A DNA stretch of 64,000 nt from Chrysogorgia sp. JL179-B06 (taxonomy: Eukaryota; Cnidaria; Anthozoa; Scleralcyonacea; Chrysogorgiidae). Position 1 is the stretch's first letter; the number at the start of each line of letters is the position of its first letter. This document shows positions 32,036-42,727 of the stretch, piece by piece. Under the pieces are notes generated by a model. It saw only the letters and a list, made by a program, of their open reading frames with translations, had not been told where the DNA came from and did no database searches. A program made the position numbers and the translations under genes. The DNA lies in NCBI GenBank assembly GCA_035772405.1, contig JAYKKM010000374.1, forward strand, positions 1,523,001 through 1,587,000. Direction: 5' to 3'.

Positions 32036-34800
32036 GCTATGGTATATGAGTTTACTATGGTACACTAGATTACTAGATTACTATGGTATATATTTGTTTA
32101 CTATGGTACACTAGATTACTATGGTATATGAGTTTACTATATGGTACACTGGATTACTAGATTACTATGGTACTGTATATGTGTTTACTATGGTACTATG
32201 GTAGTAAACACATATACAGTACCATAGTAATTCAGTGTATGATACACTGGATTAATATGCTATACTAGATTGGTAGTAATCCAGTGTACCATAGTAAACA
32301 CACATATACCATAGTAATCCAGTGTACCATAGTAAACACATATACCATAGTAATCTAGTGTACCATAGTAAACACATATACCATAGTAATCTAGTGTACC
32401 ATAGTAAACATATAAATACCATAGTAATCTAGTGTACCATAGTAAACACATATACCATAGTAATCCAGTGTACCATAGTAAACACATATACCATAGTAAT
32501 CTAGTGTACCATAGTAAACACATATACCATAGTAATCCAGTGTACCATAGTAAACACACATACCATAGTAATCTAGTGCACCATAGTTAAACAAATATAC
32601 CATAGTAATCTAGTGTACCATAGTTAAACAAATATACCATAGTAATCTAGTGTACCATAGTAAACATATAAATACCATAGTAATCTAGTGTACCATAGTA
32701 AACACATATACCATAGTAATCTAGTGTACCATAGTTAACACATATACCATAGTAATCTAGTGCACCATAGTAAACACATATACCATAGTAATCTAGTGTA
32801 CCATAGTAAACACATATACCATAGTAATCTAGTGTACCATAGTAAACACACATACCATAGTAATCTAGTGTACCATAGTAAACACATATACCATAGTAAT
32901 CTAGTGTTAGTAAACACATATACCATAGTAATCTAGTGTACCATAGTAAACACATATCCCATAGTAATCTAGTGTACCATAGTAAACACATATACCATAG
33001 TAATCCAGTGTACCATAGTAAACACATATACCATAGTAATCTAGTGTACCATAGTAAACACATATACCATAGTAATCTAGTGTACCATAGTAAACATATA
33101 TACCATAGTAATCCAGTGTACCATAGTAAACATATAAATACCATAGTAATCCAGTGTACCATAGTAAACACATATACCATAGTAATCCAGTGTACCATAG
33201 TAAACATATAAATACCATAGTAATCCAGTGTACCATAGTAAACACATATACCATAGTAATCCAGTGTACCATAGTAAACACATATACCATAGTAATCCAG
33301 TGTACCATAGTAAACACACATACCATAGTAATCTAGTGCACCATAGTTAAACAAATATACCATAGTAATCTAGTGTACCATAGTAAACACATATACCATA
33401 GTAATCTAGTGTACCATAGTAAACACATATACCATAGTAATCTAGTGCACCATAGTAAACACATATACCATAGTAATCTAGTGCACCATAGTAAACACAT
33501 ATACCATAGTAATCTAGTGCACCATAGTAAACACATATACCATAGTAATCTAGTGTACCATAGTAAACACATATACCATAGTAATCCAGTGTACCATAGT
33601 AAACACTTATACCATAGTAATCTAGTGTACCATAGTAAACATATATACCATAGTAATCTAGTGTACCATAGTAAACACTTATACCATAGTAATCTAGTGC
33701 ACCATAGTAAACACATATACCATAGTAATCTAGTGTACCATAGTAAACACATATACCATAGTAATCTAGTGTACCATAGTAAACACATATACCATAGTAA
33801 TCTAGTGTACCATAGTAAACACATATACCATAGTAATCTAGTGCACCATAGTAAACACATATACCATAGTAATCTAGTGTACCATAGTAAACACATATAC
33901 CATAGTAATCTAGTGTACCATAGTAAACACATATACCATAGTAATCTAGTGTACCATAGTAAACACATATACCATAGTAATCCAGTGTACCATAGTAAAC
34001 ACTTATACCATAGTAATCTAGTGTACCATAGTAAACACATATACCATAGTAATATAGTGTACCATAGTAAACACATATACCATAGTAATCCAGTGTACCA
34101 TAGTAAACACTTATACCATAGTAATCTAGTGTACCATAGTAAACACATATACCATAGTAATCTAGTGTACCATAGTAAACACATATACCATAGTAATCTA
34201 GTGTACCATAGTAAACACATATACCATAGTAATCTAGTGTACCATAGTAAACACATATACCATAGTAATCTAGTGTACCATAGTAAACACATATACCATA
34301 GTAATCTAGTGTACCATAGTAAACACATATACCATAGTAATCTAGTGTACCATAGTAAACACATATACCATAGTAATCTAGTGTACCATAGTAAACACAT
34401 ATACCATAGTAATCTAGTATACCATAGTAAACACATATACCATAGTAATCTAGTGTACCATAGTAATCTAGTATACCATAGTAAACACATATACCATAGT
34501 AATCCAGTGTACCATAGTAAACACATATACCATAGTAATCCAGTGTACCATAGTTAAACACATATACCATAGTAAGCTAGTGTACCATAGTAATCTAGTG
34601 TACCATAGTAATCTAGTGTACCATAGTAAACACATATACCATAGCTGTAATCCAGTGTATATAACATAGTAAACACATATACCATAGTAATCTAGTGTAC
34701 CACAGTAAACACATATACCAGTCCATAGTAATCCAGTGTACCATAGTTAAACACATATACCATAGTAATCCAGTGTACAATGTACCATAGTAAACACACT
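32036..34800. repeat. 36-bp satellite (two diverged 18-bp halves)
   Basis: About 70 units of CCATAGTAAACACATATA plus CCATAGTAATCTAGTGTA. The first ~160 bases run in the opposite direction, meeting the rest at a palindrome centred near 32198 (TGTTTACTATGGTACTATGG). The unit is a multiple of three without stops in several frames, which creates long spurious frames on both strands. Confidence 0.95.
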
Positions 34801-35404
34801 AAGTTTAACAATGGCAGGGGATCCACAACAGCGTTAGCCAATTACTGTGGGCCTTAAGCGTACCCCCCCCCCCCCAGTTGTCCAAAATATGAGCTCTATT
34901 CGGGAAAAAAAAGTCAAAAAGGGTCCTATTCTTAAATTATTCTAATATTTGAATGCAACTTAATGACATTATAACGGATTCTTATTGAGGGAATTAATCT
35001 GGGATTTCATTGTTGTTCTTTGCTGAACAATGGTCAGTCATAGCCAAGCCTGGGCATTGTCTAAACGTTATCTCGTATATTCAACTTGAATATGCTTTTC
35101 CTTCCTTCTCTTCTGCCGTCGTGCAACGCATTCCCCATGCGCGGGAGATATCCACACGATCTAAATTTGAAAAATCTGTGTTACTTTAACGGTATTCAGA
35201 TACTTCGAATCCCGCACACTGCCGCGGCTGAAAAAACGAGAAAAGTGCCCTCAAATTGCAGGAAATACATTTTTAGAGAATCAAAAATTTCCCTCCTAAT
35301 GTACATGTTTCTAATGCATGTCCATGTTTTAACGAAAAACGTGCAATATAATAATGCTTAAGTATATATAACGATGGCAATTTGTGTTCTTCAGGGAGCA
35401 ATAG

Positions 35405-35672
35405 TGGCTACGCATGCATGAGTCACCTACGCAGTGAAGTGGCTAGTACGGAGTATCTGGCTAGGCAGTCATCTCGCAGTCAACTGGCCAGTTGCCGTAG
35501 CCTGGCTCATCTGGCTACGCAGTCATCTGGCTACGCGGTCATCTGGCTAGGCAGTCATCTGGCTAGGCAGTCATCTGGCTACGCAGTCAACTTTGCCGTA
35601 GCCTGGCTACGCAGTCATCTGGCTACGCAGTCAACTGGCTACGCAGTCATCTGGCTACGCGCAGTCACGTTT
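35405..35672. repeat. 16-bp satellite (ATCTGGCTACGCAGTC)
   Basis: About 15 degenerate units. A single inverted remnant (GACTGCGTAGCCGGCTA) sits at 36469-36486, on the far side of the 162-bp array. Confidence 0.85.
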
Positions 35673-35674
35673 AG

Positions 35675-36470
35675 CGGCGTGATTTTTTAAAGAACGAGGC
35701 AACAACATATAATTGTTTAGCGGCGTGATTTTTTAAACGAGACAACAACATGAGATATGTTTAGCGGTGTGGTTTCGTTGAGAACGAAGAAACGGGATAT
35801 GATATTTTTATAGCAGCGATATGTTTTTCGTTAGCCGTTCGAGATTTTTTAAAGAACGAGGCAACAACATATAATTGTTTAGCGGCGTGATTTTTTAAAC
35901 GAGACAACAACATGAGATATGTTTAGCGGTGTGGTTTCGTTGAGAACGAAGAAACGGGATATGATATTTTTATAGCAGCGATATGTTTTTCGTTAGCCGT
36001 TCGAGATTTTTTAAAGAACGAGGCAACAACATATAATTGTTTAGCGGCGTGATTTTTTAAACGAGACAACAACATGAGATATGTTTAGCGGTGTGGTTTC
36101 GTTGAGAACGAAGAAACGGGATATGATATTTTTATAGCAGCGATATGTTTTTCGTTAGCCGTTCGAGATTTTTTAAAGAACGAGGCAACAACATATAATT
36201 GTTTAGCGGCGTGATTTTTTAAACGAGACAACAACATGAGATATGTTTAGCGGTGTGGTTTCGTTGAGAACGAAGAAACGGGATATGATATTTTTATAGC
36301 AGCGATATGTTTTTCGTTAGCCGTTCGAGATTTTTTAAAGAACGAGGCAACAACATATAATTGTTTTTGCGGCGTGATTTTTTAAAGATATGTTTAGCGG
36401 TGTGGTTTCGTTCAGAACGAGGAAACGGGATATATTTTTAGCAGCGATATGTTTTTCGTTAGCCGTTCGA
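35675..36470. repeat. 162-bp tandem array
   Basis: AGAACGAGGCAACAACATAT recurs at 35691, 35853, 36015, 36177 and 36339, exactly 162 bases apart. The full units look identical by eye; the last one is shortened. Within each unit GTTCGAGATTTTTTAAAGAA pairs loosely with other AACGA segments. Confidence 0.95.
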
Positions 36471-36486
36471 CTGCGTAGCCGGCTAC

Positions 36487-37090
36487 ACAGCATGTGGCGG
36501 ACAAAATGTTACCTGCATATGCCTGAGTTTTTCATTTGTGGTATTTATAAAAGTAACTTTGTTTCGAATACGACACCATATTGTTCAGGTTGAGAATCCG
36601 CATAATAATGATGTTGAGGTATCAGCTATTTTTATTTCAATCAATGATTTTGTAGTTGATGAAGGAATTTTCGCGCTCTGTATAGTGCTCATTCCTTTCG
36701 ATAAGGCACAATCGGAATTTGGCAAAAAGTTTGAGATGATTTTGGTTGAACTATTTGAGCCAAGATTAAACGCCATGCCAATGTTTCAACAACATAGGAT
36801 TTCAGATTCAACTAATTACCGCCATTAGTTTGATAAGTAATTATTAATGTTTAAAACTGCGGCCGCGAAATTATGGCTATTTCATCCGTTAACGAAATGC
36901 AATGCTGTGTAAACTAATTAATTTTTTTAAAAATTTATCATTTTCGGGACAGTTCCCGTATACAAGCCGTTCGTCATGCAATATCTGTCCGAGTGATCGA
37001 TACTATAACCAACTGGAAAACTATCTATTATTCCACCAACGCTGGAACTTTCTATATCATTTATAACTCCGTTTCTTCGTCAATTCTAAG
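36487..37090 (+). promoter_or_regulatory. Region upstream of the distal PAPSS first exon
   Basis: Unique-looking sequence before the MSYITAKQYEDM exon. A 96-codon frame at 36538-36828 (VEVSAIFISINDFVVDEGIF...) matches no family I recognise. No TATA box stands out close to 37091. Confidence 0.25.
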
Positions 37091-37126
37091 ATGTCATACA
37101 TCACAGCTAAGCAATACGAAGACATG
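37091..37126 (+). CDS. PAPSS: Candidate alternative first coding exon of PAPSS
   Basis: ATG opens MSYITAKQYEDM and ends ATG|GTAAGA in phase 0, exactly the phase needed to join PAPSS exon 2. The nearer candidate (42686) has the same form: a 12-14 residue acidic/basic peptide ending in M at a GTAAGA donor. Splicing from here would give 621 residues. It might instead be chance or belong to another transcript. Confidence 0.45.
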
Positions 37127-37547
37127 GTAAGAATTCAAACAAAAAACTATCAAAGAAGGGAAGCTTCTTTGTCTATCGCACACAGAATATTACATCGTTG
37201 AAATGTCGACTTTATAGAGGGTTGGTTCGTTGGCCGTTTGGGTTAGGCAGTAAAATGCATGTTATTATATAAGTAATTATACCATGACATGAGGGATATT
37301 ATAGTTATTAAATTTCCTTGAAAGCCGAGAGAGGCTATTGTGTAAGTCCCGAGCGGTACGTGCTTTCACAAATCCTCCATAGGCCTAGTCTTTTTGGGAT
37401 ATTTAATCACTGATTCATGGCTGGTATTAGCATGTAATGACCTGCATTTTACCGAAGAAATATAACTTGGTCGTAAGACATCATTATTGTTTTTCTTTAA
37501 AAGTTTCAATCGCTCGGGAAGCGATTGAAGCTCGGGAAATAAATGCC

Positions 37548-38192
37548 TAAGGGGCTGAAGAGAAAATGGTTGGGTAATTGAAAATTCTAAGACCTAAATG
37601 ATAGGGTAAAAAAAATCACTTCTCTGAAGGGTTGGGTAGCAACATTTTCATGACTATTTATACATAACAAAATTAAGAGTTCATTATTTAAAATTGGAAT
37701 CTCATCATCAGTTCTCCTTAGTCATCATTGCACATTAGCTTTTGTTATTGTATTCCTCTCGTTGTTTTCCTTGGATTCCTGCTCTGTATAGGGAGATAAT
37801 AATCTGAGTGTTACAGTAGGATCTTACTGTATATCTATTTGGGTTTCTTATTAAAACTTGGGAAACTAATGCTGGGAATTGGGTTTTATGGACTTTTATC
37901 TAACTTTTTCCTCTTAGTGGTCTTGCTCTGATGAAGGGCTCCGCTCGAAACGTCAGTATTTCGTCACTAAATTCTTGGCAGTTCACCACCTTTTCACTTT
38001 GCTATATATCCAAAACACTGTCTACGCAGCACTCTACTTTTTTCCTCTTAGGTTGGGTAAAAGACCTTTACCCATAAATGGTTGGTACGGTTAAATTTCT
38101 GGTCTTAATTTGTTTGGGTAAAATTTTTTTCAGCACAAAATCTATTTATCTTCGGCCCCCACCTAGACCATAAATAATGGTCGGTCCCTGAT
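37548..38192. mobile_element. Dispersed element (GGCTGAAGAGAAAATGG ... GGTCGGTCCCTGA)
   Basis: A second copy lies inverted at 40262-40700 with AACTTTTTTCTTCTTGGG intact where this copy is interrupted. The copies share TGGTTGGGTAATTGAAAATT and TATAGGGAGATAATAATCTG. No coding capacity seen. Confidence 0.75.
37918..38038 (+). mobile_element. 121-bp retroposon with hammerhead-like core, complete
   Basis: 13-bp target duplication TTTTTCCTCTTAG at 37905-37917 and 38039-38051. The inverted sister copy at about 40306-40325 lacks the insert, so the boundaries are fixed. Content: CTGATGAAGGGCTCCGCTCG, AAACGTCAGTATTTCGTC, a TTCACCACCTTTTCACTTTG body and CGCAGCACTCTACT end. Confidence 0.82.
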
Positions 38193-38374
38193 TGCTTTTC
38201 TTTAAAGTTTTCAATCATCTAAAAGCACGGGAAATAAATGCCTAAACTGATGTAAAATGAAACGAAACATAGTAACGAAGATGTATTAAGGTAAACGGCA
38301 GCATTTGAAGACGAAAACAGCATCTAAAACAGAGAAGAAAGTTAACCAAAAGCCAGTTGGTTTAGTTTATTATC

Positions 38375-38585
38375 ATGTTTATTACTCCTTTTGGTCCTAC
38401 GATTTAAGGTCGTTGTCCGAGAAGACCCGAACGTCTTTACAATTATTTGCTTGTATTATTCTTGCAAGGATCAATGATTTTTAAGACCTTGAATGGCGGT
38501 CCGACCCAGGATTTGAACCTAGCTGTGTCTCCCATCTCAGACATGCATGCATGTGTGGTAACCACTAGACCACAATAACTTATAA
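38375..38585 (-). mobile_element. tRNA-derived SINE, type 1 (second copy)
   Basis: Inverse of the 5.8-kb copy: TTGTGGTCTAGTGGTTACCA, GGTTCAAATCCTGGGTCGG and GAGAAGACCC on the minus strand. A tandem CATG tetramer (ATGCATGCATG) lies in the anticodon region. Confidence 0.8.
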
Positions 38586-38781
38586 CGAGAAATGCTTTTG
38601 GGTCCGATTTTCATCTCTGGTTTTAATATTGTTTTCATATATTGATTCTTCAGTTGTTGGCGTTTACCTTACCGGCCTTACTCCCTACGAATCCCTCAGG
38701 AGAATATTCCCCGTATAGACCACACACTCGGTTAATAAGTCTTTCATATCTAATACAATATTCAGGAAATATCTATATAGA

Positions 38782-38900
38782 AATATCTATACACACAATT
38801 CACCGCACTTCTTAACTGGAAATTTCTAGTGTTGAATAATTGAATAGAGTATTCTTAAACACGGAGAGAAATACCACAACTTGATAATGAAAAACTTAAT
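38782..38900. repeat. Inverted partner of 41313-41425
   Basis: Shares AATTTCTAGTGTTGAATAAT, GAATAGAGTATTCTTAAACA and CGGAGAGA with the inverse segment 2.5 kb downstream. Both are in the intron preceding PAPSS exon 1 if the distal start is used. Confidence 0.65.
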
Positions 38901-38948
38901 CATTTTACATACGTGGGAAAGCATTAGGCTATTCTGCACTCAGTTGAT

Positions 38949-38949
<1 letters not shown>

Positions 38950-38986
<37 letters not shown>

Positions 38987-39618
38987 GACGTATTAGGAGC
39001 ATTATACAATAGTCTCAATGCTCTTACATCAATATTTTATTAAAGTTACTTATAAAACTAATCACAGTTTCATTATAAGATAAAGCCTACTACATATATT
39101 ACCACTATATGAACAAAAAACTATTAATTTAAAAAAGAAAATTCTCAAGTGCTGACTTAAAACTACTTAACATATCAAAGCTTCTAATTTCCTGTGGTAA
39201 TGAATTCCACAGTTTTGGTGCGGCAACTGAGAATGTTCTGTTTCCATGAGAATTTTGGATTTTAGCTCAAGTAGCAAATTTCAGTTAGATGATCTTAAAG
39301 TACGAGTATAGGTTTATATTTAGTTAGTAAATCAGCAATATAAACCGGTGCCTGGCCATGCAAAGCCTTGAAAGTAATTATTAGTATCTTAAAAACAATC
39401 CTTGATCTCACTGGCAACCATGAGTGAAGATTACGAAGCACATGAGGGGAGATATGTTCTGATTTTTCGACCCTTGCAACAAGTCTAGCAGTTGTATTTT
39501 GAATTCGCTGCAACTTGCTCAATTCAGCTTCTGGTAAGCCATATAGGATGCTATTACAGCTGTCAAGTTTTGATGTTATGAATGCATGCACCAACTTCTC
39601 ACAGTCCTTTTTATTCAA
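38950..39618 (-). pseudogene. LINE (CR1/L2/jockey-like) reverse-transcriptase tail
   Basis: Encodes KDCEKLVHAFITSKLDSCNS, ILYGLPEAELSKLQRIQNTT and ARLVARVEKSEHISPHVLRN then LHSWLPVRSRIVFKILIITF. This is the classic C-terminal end of ORF2, followed by a decayed 3' region and a (TTA)n tail (as (TAA)n, 38955-38985). 5'-truncated. Confidence 0.88.
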
Positions 39619-40261
39619 ATATTTCCTGATCTTGCCGATATTTCTGATATTTATGATTCACGAAGTTCGTCGGAAAATGCTCGGTCTATCTTCGCGTTGC
39701 ACGAAATATAACATTCCCCGCGAATTTTAATTCAAAATGAATACGGTGCTTGAACTTGTAAACAAAAGACCAAAAAATGTGGAAAGGGGGCAATTGTTTT
39801 GTCGGTTTTATCGATGTATGTCCCTCCCTACAGTGTATGGATACTCTGTGAACTTGACGACTGTATAATAAAATCAAAATAATGAACAATACGTCAACTG
39901 AGTGCAGCATCTCTGAGTATAGTTAATATTTATGACATATGTATACAGTATACTATTTTCTATTTCCGTCTGAGTGACTAGAGTTAGCTCTGTAGCAGCG
40001 CTGAGCCACTAAAAACATTAAAACAACATATAAACAATCCAAGTAATCAAAAAGAGAAAAAATCCAAATATCAAAACATCGCCACTAGCACTCCTGAGAC
40101 GGAATCGGAAGATGAAGAATAACTTCTTACTCTTCTGGCATGTAGTTCAATTAATGATGCCAACCACACGGCGCCATCTTCTTGATTTATCTATATTTAC
40201 GAATATTTTCCGACGATTTGTCGAGTATTGGGAGCCGAAGAGAAATAGATTTGGTACTGAA

Positions 40262-40700
40262 AAAAATTTAACCGTTCCAACCATTTATGAGTAAAGAAAA
40301 TCTGTTACCCAACCCAAGAAGAAAAAAGTTAGATAAAGCCCAATTCCCAGCATATCGTCGATACAAGTTTTAATAACAAAATCAAATAGATCCTACTGTA
40401 ACTATCAGATTATTATCTCCCTATACAGAGCAGGAATCCAAGGAAAACAAGGAGAGGAATACAATAACAAAAGCTAATGTGTAATGATGACTAAGCTAGA
40501 AAACTGATGATGAGATTGCAATTTTAAATGATGAACTCTTAATTTTTTTATGTAAATAGTCATGAAAATTTTGCTACCCAACCTTTCAGAGAAGTGATTT
40601 TTTTACCCAACCATGAAGTTAGGTCTTAGAATTTTCAATTACCTAACCATTTTCTTTTCGGCCACCAGCCCTGCCATAAATAATGACGCGGGTCCCTTAA
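40262..40700. mobile_element. Inverted second copy of the 37.5-kb element (empty site)
   Basis: Holds CCCAACCCAAGAAGAAAAAA and GTTAGATAAAGCCCAATTCC, the uninterrupted version of the site where the 121-bp retroposon sits in the other copy. The left end is truncated. Confidence 0.75.
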
Positions 40701-41145
40701 AATGTAGTGAAAAATCTAAATCAGCTCTCTTGCTTGAAAGAACTACATATAGAAATTATAAAATTTGGCATTTATAACTCTTCCATATCTCACTTCGATT
40801 TTGCTGTTTTAAGATTTGTTTGATATACGTTAATGTGCTCACTTTAACGTCAACGTAATGACTTATTGAAGAAGCCGTATATATCTTTGCGTTGGTGATT
40901 ATGTAACGAAATTATGAAAGTGTGTGTGTGTGTGTGTGTGTACCCCACTGATTTGACAATCCTAAAGATATACAAGCTTTTTCAGTAAGTCAAAGACTAA
41001 GTGAATATCATTTACATATCAAACAAATCTTGATATCTCATGAACAAAGTGAGATATGGAAGAGTTGTAAACTCCAAACTTTATAATTTCTGTATTATAT
41101 TTTCAAGTGAGAGAGTCTAGTTCGAACTGAATTTTTCACTACATT
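40701..41145. mobile_element. TTAA foldback MITE (AATGTAGTGAAAAATC ends)
   Basis: TTAA at 40697-40700 and 41146-41149; arms carry GAAAGAACTACATATAGAAA and its partner, and the ACTTCG..TTTGAAGATTTGTTTGATAT core shared by the superfamily. A (GT)n run sits at 40918-40941. Confidence 0.75.
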
Positions 41146-41149
41146 TTAA

Positions 41150-42680
41150 GGCAGACACGAAACAAGCCATTTCCTAACTCAAGTGCTAAAATATTACTTG
41201 AACCATTTGTACACAAATCTACAGACAGAACTGAACTCCGTTCATCTTCTCAAAGTGTAATGCTTGCCCAACGCGCCAAGCAGTGCTTTATTTTTTAAAT
41301 GACTGAGCTTTTCAGTTGTGATATCTCTCTCCGTGTTTAAGAATACTCTATTCAATTATTCAACACTATAGAAATTTCTAGATTAAGAAAGTGAAGTGAA
41401 TAATTGTGTCTATAGATGCATGTTTCCTGTATCTATTAGATATTACGGGGGAATACGATTTCAGACATTGCTAGCCTACAACCTATATGACTTGAATAAA
41501 CTTATAATTTCCAAATATGTTTAAAATGTTTGCCCTCATTCCGCAGTGTATCGTGACAACTTAACGCGAAACTATCTTCTACTAGTTCAGCACCAGTTCT
41601 TATAGCCTCAGACACTGATATACTCACAAAGAATGGACACAAACCAATGAACTTACTTATCTCACATTTCTCTGTAACTCAAATGTCAGCATATACGTGT
41701 TGCGTACCTATTTTTTACTTTTTAATGATTTTTTTGTAATTTTAATGAATTTTTGATTTTCCGTAATTATATTTGTCTTGGTTTTACATGATTTTTCGTG
41801 ATTTCTTCGTGATTTTTCCGAAAGTGGTACTGCGATCAAATTTTAACCTATCGATATGTTTACGTATTTATAAAGCAGAGCTGCTAAATATTACTCGGTC
41901 GAAACCGTTTTGCGATTCGACTATGGCAAGTATTATTTTTCTGACTCCGAATCTGGAGTTGTTACGTCCGCCATTAATCGTCAGAATTCTCAACGCGAAG
42001 ATTCTTCAAGTAAATCCATATAGTGATCAAGGTCTTTTTTCAAATTCTTCGTCTGAAAGGCTGGACATTTCATCTACTTCTCGAAGAAAACAAGTAACCT
42101 CGACTGAAATTCAGGCGTAGCATTGAGAATCTGACGTCACAAACAATATTACTTTTTGAAATTGCAGGCTCACTTGGAACACGGGCCTAAATAATAGTGA
42201 TCTCAGAGCTCAAAATACTTGCTTCAAAATACTATTTTATAGACCATAAAATAGTATTGTGAAGTATTAGTTGTTTTTTTACATCGTTGATCACTTTCGA
42301 CCCTGAAATACTATTCTATGCTAAAAAAATCTAAAAAACGGGGGTGAATTTTCATCGTAGTGCCACTTCGTGATTTAATAAATCAGTGATTTCCACCTCT
42401 CGTTTCACGTGGGATGTTCTCATTTACGCACTAGATGTTTTTAATTAGTTTACCTTGCATGTGGTCATGTCGGCGGTATTCCTTTCAGCTGTGTTTTTCT
42501 TCGGCTAATTAATGCAAACCGAAGTCAATTGGAAAATTATTCTATTATAACAAACTCCTACGCTCCGTTTTTAATATAAAACTAATTGGCGTCACCGGTG
42601 ACTAAGGTTACAAGTGAACGTAAGCGTATCAAGAACTTCAACGCAAAGATCATTTACGCCATTTCACTACGCGAGTTCAG
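41150..42680. other. PAPSS upstream region, no second gene recognised
   Basis: Includes the 41313-41425 inverted repeat partner and a 115-codon plus-strand frame at 41773-42120 without recognised homology. The last 250 bases before 42686 may hold the proximal promoter. Confidence 0.35.
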
Positions 42681-42685
42681 CCGCG

Positions 42686-42727
42686 ATGCCTTTCATTATC
42701 GAGGAGCGAAAGAGAGTTGAGGCGATG
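42686..42727 (+). CDS. PAPSS: PAPSS exon 1 (preferred start)
   Basis: Encodes [14 protein letters not shown]; donor ATG|GTAAGA, phase 0. It is the closest upstream ATG exon in phase with exon 2. Variable N-termini before the KSTNV segment are normal in this family. An ATTGG box lies at 42585-42589, about 100 bases upstream. Confidence 0.7.

Noticed and set aside
32260..34570. Very long frames (up to 407 codons) on both strands
   Set aside because: They come from a stop-free 36-bp satellite; repeats of MCLLWYTRLLWY or YHSKHIYHSNLV have no protein character.
36538..36828. 96-codon plus-strand frame before the distal PAPSS exon
   Set aside because: No homology recognised, no splice support; could be part of a decayed element.
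41773..42120. 115-codon frame upstream of PAPSS exon 1
   Set aside because: Not in phase with a good donor and no recognised domain.
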